Assembly: GCA_002411365.1 (NCBI GenBank)
Contig: DHSD01000030.1
Coordinates: 27,770-34,787, forward strand
Source: Ruminococcaceae bacterium UBA5295
GTDB lineage: Bacteria; Bacillota; Clostridia; Oscillospirales; Acutalibacteraceae
Length of the DNA stretch: 7,018 bases
Direction: 5' to 3'
The notes below the pieces were generated by a model that was not told where the DNA came from, made no database searches, and was given only the letters and a program-made list of their open reading frames with translations. This document shows positions 5,191-7,018 of the stretch, one piece after another. The position numbers and the translations under genes were made by a program. Position 1 is the stretch's first letter, and each line of letters starts with the position of its first letter.

Positions 5191-6444
5191 TCAGACATCT
5201 TCTGGAACAATATAAGTTTTGTCCGGAGCAGAAGCATATTGAAGTTTTTCGACTATAGACTTCGTATCGCGGGCAATTACAAGCTCTTCATTCGTATTTA
5301 TGACATAAACTGCCACATGTGAGTCGAATGTTGAAATCTTACCCTCTTTGCCATGAATATATTCATCATTGAGAATAGGGTCAATCTTAACACCGAGGAA
5401 TCCAAGGTAGCGGCATGCGCCATAGCGGATAATAGGCTGATTTTCACCAAGCCCTGCACAGAACGCAATGCAGTCAATTCCGTTCATGGCCGCAGCATAA
5501 GCGCCGATAAACTTTGCAATCTGGTAACTCTGCATCTCATGCGCTAAAACCGCTCTCGGGTCGCCCTCGATTTCAGCCTTAGTAACATCACGGTCGTCGC
5601 TGTAGCCTGAAACGCCAAGCACACCAGATTCTTTATTGAGAATATCATTCATTTCCTTTGGAGTAAGCTTTTCCTTTTCCATCAGGAATGTCACTATTGA
5701 CGGATCAAGCGTGCCAGAACGGGTTCCCATCATAATGCCGTCCAATGGTGTAAGGCCCATGCTTGTATCTACTACCTTGCCGTTTTTGACTGCCGCAATG
5801 GAAGAACCGTTTCCAATATGGCACGTCACCATTTTGATGTCTTCCAATGGCTGGTGCATTAAGTGAGCACAGTGATGGCTTACGTAGCGGTGCGACGTGC
5901 CATGGAAGCCATAGCGGCGAATCTTGTATTTTTCATAATATTTATATGGTATTGGATAAAGGTATGCTTTCGGTGGCATTGTCGAATGGAATGAAGTATC
6001 GAAAACAACGCACTGCGGCACTGATTTGCCAAACACTTCCTGGCATGCAAGAATAGCATCCACTTCCGGTCCATTGTGCAGCGGAGCAAGCGGTATCAGC
6101 TTTTTTATCTGTTTTATCACTTCGTCGTTCACAAGGACTGATTTGTTAAAAATAGAGCCACCCTGAACAATACGATGGCCGATAGCAGAAATATCTGAAA
6201 GTTTTGAAATCACGCCGACTTCTTTATCAAGTAGCGCTTTTGTAACAAGTTTAAACGCATCAACATGGTTTTTAATTTGGGTAACAATTTTTTTTGAACG
6301 TCCATCGGCTGTTTGGTGGCGAATAAAAGCGCCGTCCATGCCGATCCTGTCACAGATGCCTTTTGCCTGCCATTTTTCATCATCCATATCAATCAACTGA
6401 TATTTCATTGAAGAGCTGCCCGCATTGATAACCAGAATCTTCAT
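5191..6444 (-). CDS. ackA: Acetate kinase
   Basis: AckA interconverts acetyl phosphate plus ADP with acetate plus ATP in the cytoplasm, the ATP-yielding last step of acetate fermentation when paired with phosphotransacetylase. The product has 417 residues, slightly longer than the usual 395-408. Active-site positions of the Methanosarcina enzyme are recognisable: N7 in NAGSSS, R91 in GHRIV, H123 in PLAPLHN, D149 in FDTSFH, H181 in YGFHGTSHR, R242 in GTRSG, and Glu in TNEEL near 387. The ATP-binding segments HIGNGSS and AGLGEN are also present. The start at ATG 6444 has a strong AGGAGG 7 nt upstream. The usual 'HGGE' after R91 is QGGS here, and 'HNPAN' is HNGPE. No pta gene is adjacent, although many Clostridia place pta next to ackA. 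The gene is divergent from tmcAL and probably ends at the terminator near 5141-5173. Confidence 0.97.
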   Translation of the reverse strand: MKILVINAGSSSMKYQLIDMDDEKWQAKGICDRIGMDGAFIRHQTADGRSKKIVTQIKNHVDAFKLVTKALLDKEVGVISKLSDISAIGHRIVQGGSIFNKSVLVNDEVIKQIKKLIPLAPLHNGPEVDAILACQEVFGKSVPQCVVFDTSFHSTMPPKAYLYPIPYKYYEKYKIRRYGFHGTSHRYVSHHCAHLMHQPLEDIKMVTCHIGNGSSIAAVKNGKVVDTSMGLTPLDGIMMGTRSGTLDPSIVTFLMEKEKLTPKEMNDILNKESGVLGVSGYSDDRDVTKAEIEGDPRAVLAHEMQSYQIAKFIGAYAAAMNGIDCIAFCAGLGENQPIIRYGACRYLGFLGVKIDPILNDEYIHGKEGKISTFDSHVAVYVINTNEELVIARDTKSIVEKLQYASAPDKTYIVPEDV

Positions 6445-6498
6445 TCAACATCCTCCTAAAATATAAAATCCCAAAGTTGGTAATCACAAGATTTTTTG

Positions 6499-6527
6499 TT
6501 GTAAAAATAATCAAATCCGTGTAAAAT
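6499..6527 (+). promoter_or_regulatory. Candidate sigma-A promoter for tmcAL
   Basis: TTGTAA (6499-6504), a 17-nt spacer, and TAAAAT (6522-6527) on the plus strand give 4/6 and 5/6 matches to the standard -35 and -10. Transcription would start near 6534, leaving a leader of about 60 nt before the ATG at 6595. The sequence is AT-rich, so chance matches are likely. I found no equally good promoter for ackA on the other strand. Confidence 0.3.
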
Positions 6528-6594
6528 AGAAATGAATTACAGCAGCTAATATGATAATACAAAAAAGTCCGAATTTCAAGGAGCTTACAGCAAA

Positions 6595-7018
6595 ATGATA
6601 ACTGCCGGTGTAATTGCAGAATATGATCCTTTCCACAATGGCCATGCCTTTCTGATGCGCAAACTGCGCCAAATGGGAGCCGATCGCATAGCTGTTGTAA
6701 TGAGCGGTAATTTCATGCAGCGCGGGGATGTCGCCATCATTTCAAAATGGGCAAGGGCAAAGCAGGCACTGTATGGCGGTGCCGACCTTGTTGTCGAACT
6801 CCCGCTCCCCTGGGCTGTAGCCGGGGCAGAACGTTTTGCACGCGGGGGGATTTTTCTTCTTTCAGCGCTCGGTGCAGATATCGTCGGGTTTGGCAGCGAA
6901 TGCGGAGATATCAAACTTTTAAAAAAAGCTCAGGAAGCTTTGACCTCTCCATTTCTGCATGATGCAATGCGAAAATCACTGAATGGTGGCGAAACATTTG
7001 CTGCAGCAAGGCAGAAGG
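6595..7018 (+). CDS. tmcAL: tRNA(Met) cytidine acetate ligase TmcAL, N-terminal part (3' end outside window)
   Basis: TmcAL (formerly YlbM, DUF795/HIGH nucleotidyltransferase) makes N4-acetylcytidine at wobble position 34 of elongator tRNA-Met, using free acetate and ATP through an acetyl-adenylate. The visible 141 residues contain the whole N-terminal nucleotide-binding signature: GVIAEYDPFHNGH with the HxGH motif at residues 14-17, VVMSGNFMQRGDVAI (about 34-48), KWARAKQALYGGADLVVELP (about 51-70), and FGSECGD (about 101-107). The gene runs off the right edge; full-length family members are roughly 400 residues. The ATG at 6595 is chosen because it gives the standard N-terminus, and AAGGAG lies 11 nt upstream, a slightly long spacing. 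It is divergent from ackA, whose product generates the acetate this enzyme consumes. Family members are often found close to pta/ackA in Firmicutes, as far as I recall. Confidence 0.93.
   Translation, partial: MITAGVIAEYDPFHNGHAFLMRKLRQMGADRIAVVMSGNFMQRGDVAIISKWARAKQALYGGADLVVELPLPWAVAGAERFARGGIFLLSALGADIVGFGSECGDIKLLKKAQEALTSPFLHDAMRKSLNGGETFAAARQK

Noticed and set aside
4932..5258. Plus-strand ORF of 108 residues across the cwlD-ackA spacer
   Set aside because: It overlaps cwlD and the ackA 3' end in antisense, is Lys/Arg-rich with low complexity, and conflicts with the terminator and promoter found there.
6460..6495. ackA promoter TTGTGA-N18-TATATT on the minus strand
   Set aside because: The start site would fall inside the AGGAGG ribosome binding site, leaving it truncated; not credible without data.

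Overview
This window looks like a chromosomal housekeeping segment from a spore-forming, low-to-moderate GC Firmicute of class Clostridia, possibly an Oscillospiraceae/Ruminococcaceae-type anaerobe. The taxonomic call is inference. It rests on strong AGGAGG-type ribosome binding sites, a CwlD-type spore-cortex amidase behind a promoter that resembles the sporulation sigma-E consensus, a small Cys-rich protein of a kind I associate with Clostridia, acetate kinase, and TmcAL (old name YlbM). I see no phage, IS element, CRISPR array, tRNA or rRNA.

Layout, left to right. (1) Positions 2-403 (+) hold the C-terminal part of a DUF2726 protein; its start lies outside the window. (2) Tail-to-tail with it, only 6 bp away, are two overlapping minus-strand genes read from 2657 down to 410: a membrane-fusion/HlyD-type adaptor and a MacB/FtsX-type ABC permease. 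No ATP-binding subunit is present with them. (3) A 121-bp divergent spacer (2658-2778) separates the adaptor from a 61-residue Cys-rich protein on the plus strand (2779-2964). The 3' end of that gene overlaps the 3' end of radA by 41 bp. (4) radA (4300 to 2924) and cwlD (5070 to 4318) are a tight minus-strand pair with a 17-bp gap. The cwlD start is a TTG. (5) A likely intrinsic terminator (about 5141-5173) and a sigma-E-like promoter (5089-5118) separate this pair from the upstream minus-strand acetate kinase gene (6444 to 5191). (6) A 150-bp divergent spacer (6445-6594) leads to the plus-strand start of tmcAL (6595 to beyond the window end).

How the genes relate. ackA and tmcAL are linked by acetate: AckA produces or consumes it, and TmcAL uses free acetate with ATP to acetylate the wobble cytidine of elongator tRNA-Met. 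CwlD acts in spore cortex maturation, and radA is probably co-transcribed with it. The adaptor/permease pair should form part of a tripartite-like export machine or a MacB-type mechanotransmission complex, but it needs an ATPase encoded elsewhere.

Every gene falls in a recognisable family or small conserved group, and I find no strong evidence for an undescribed multi-gene system. The most interesting signals are regulatory: a 12-bp bulged hairpin that would bury the Shine-Dalgarno of the adaptor gene, the sigma-E-like promoter before cwlD, and the overlapping radA / Cys-rich gene ends.
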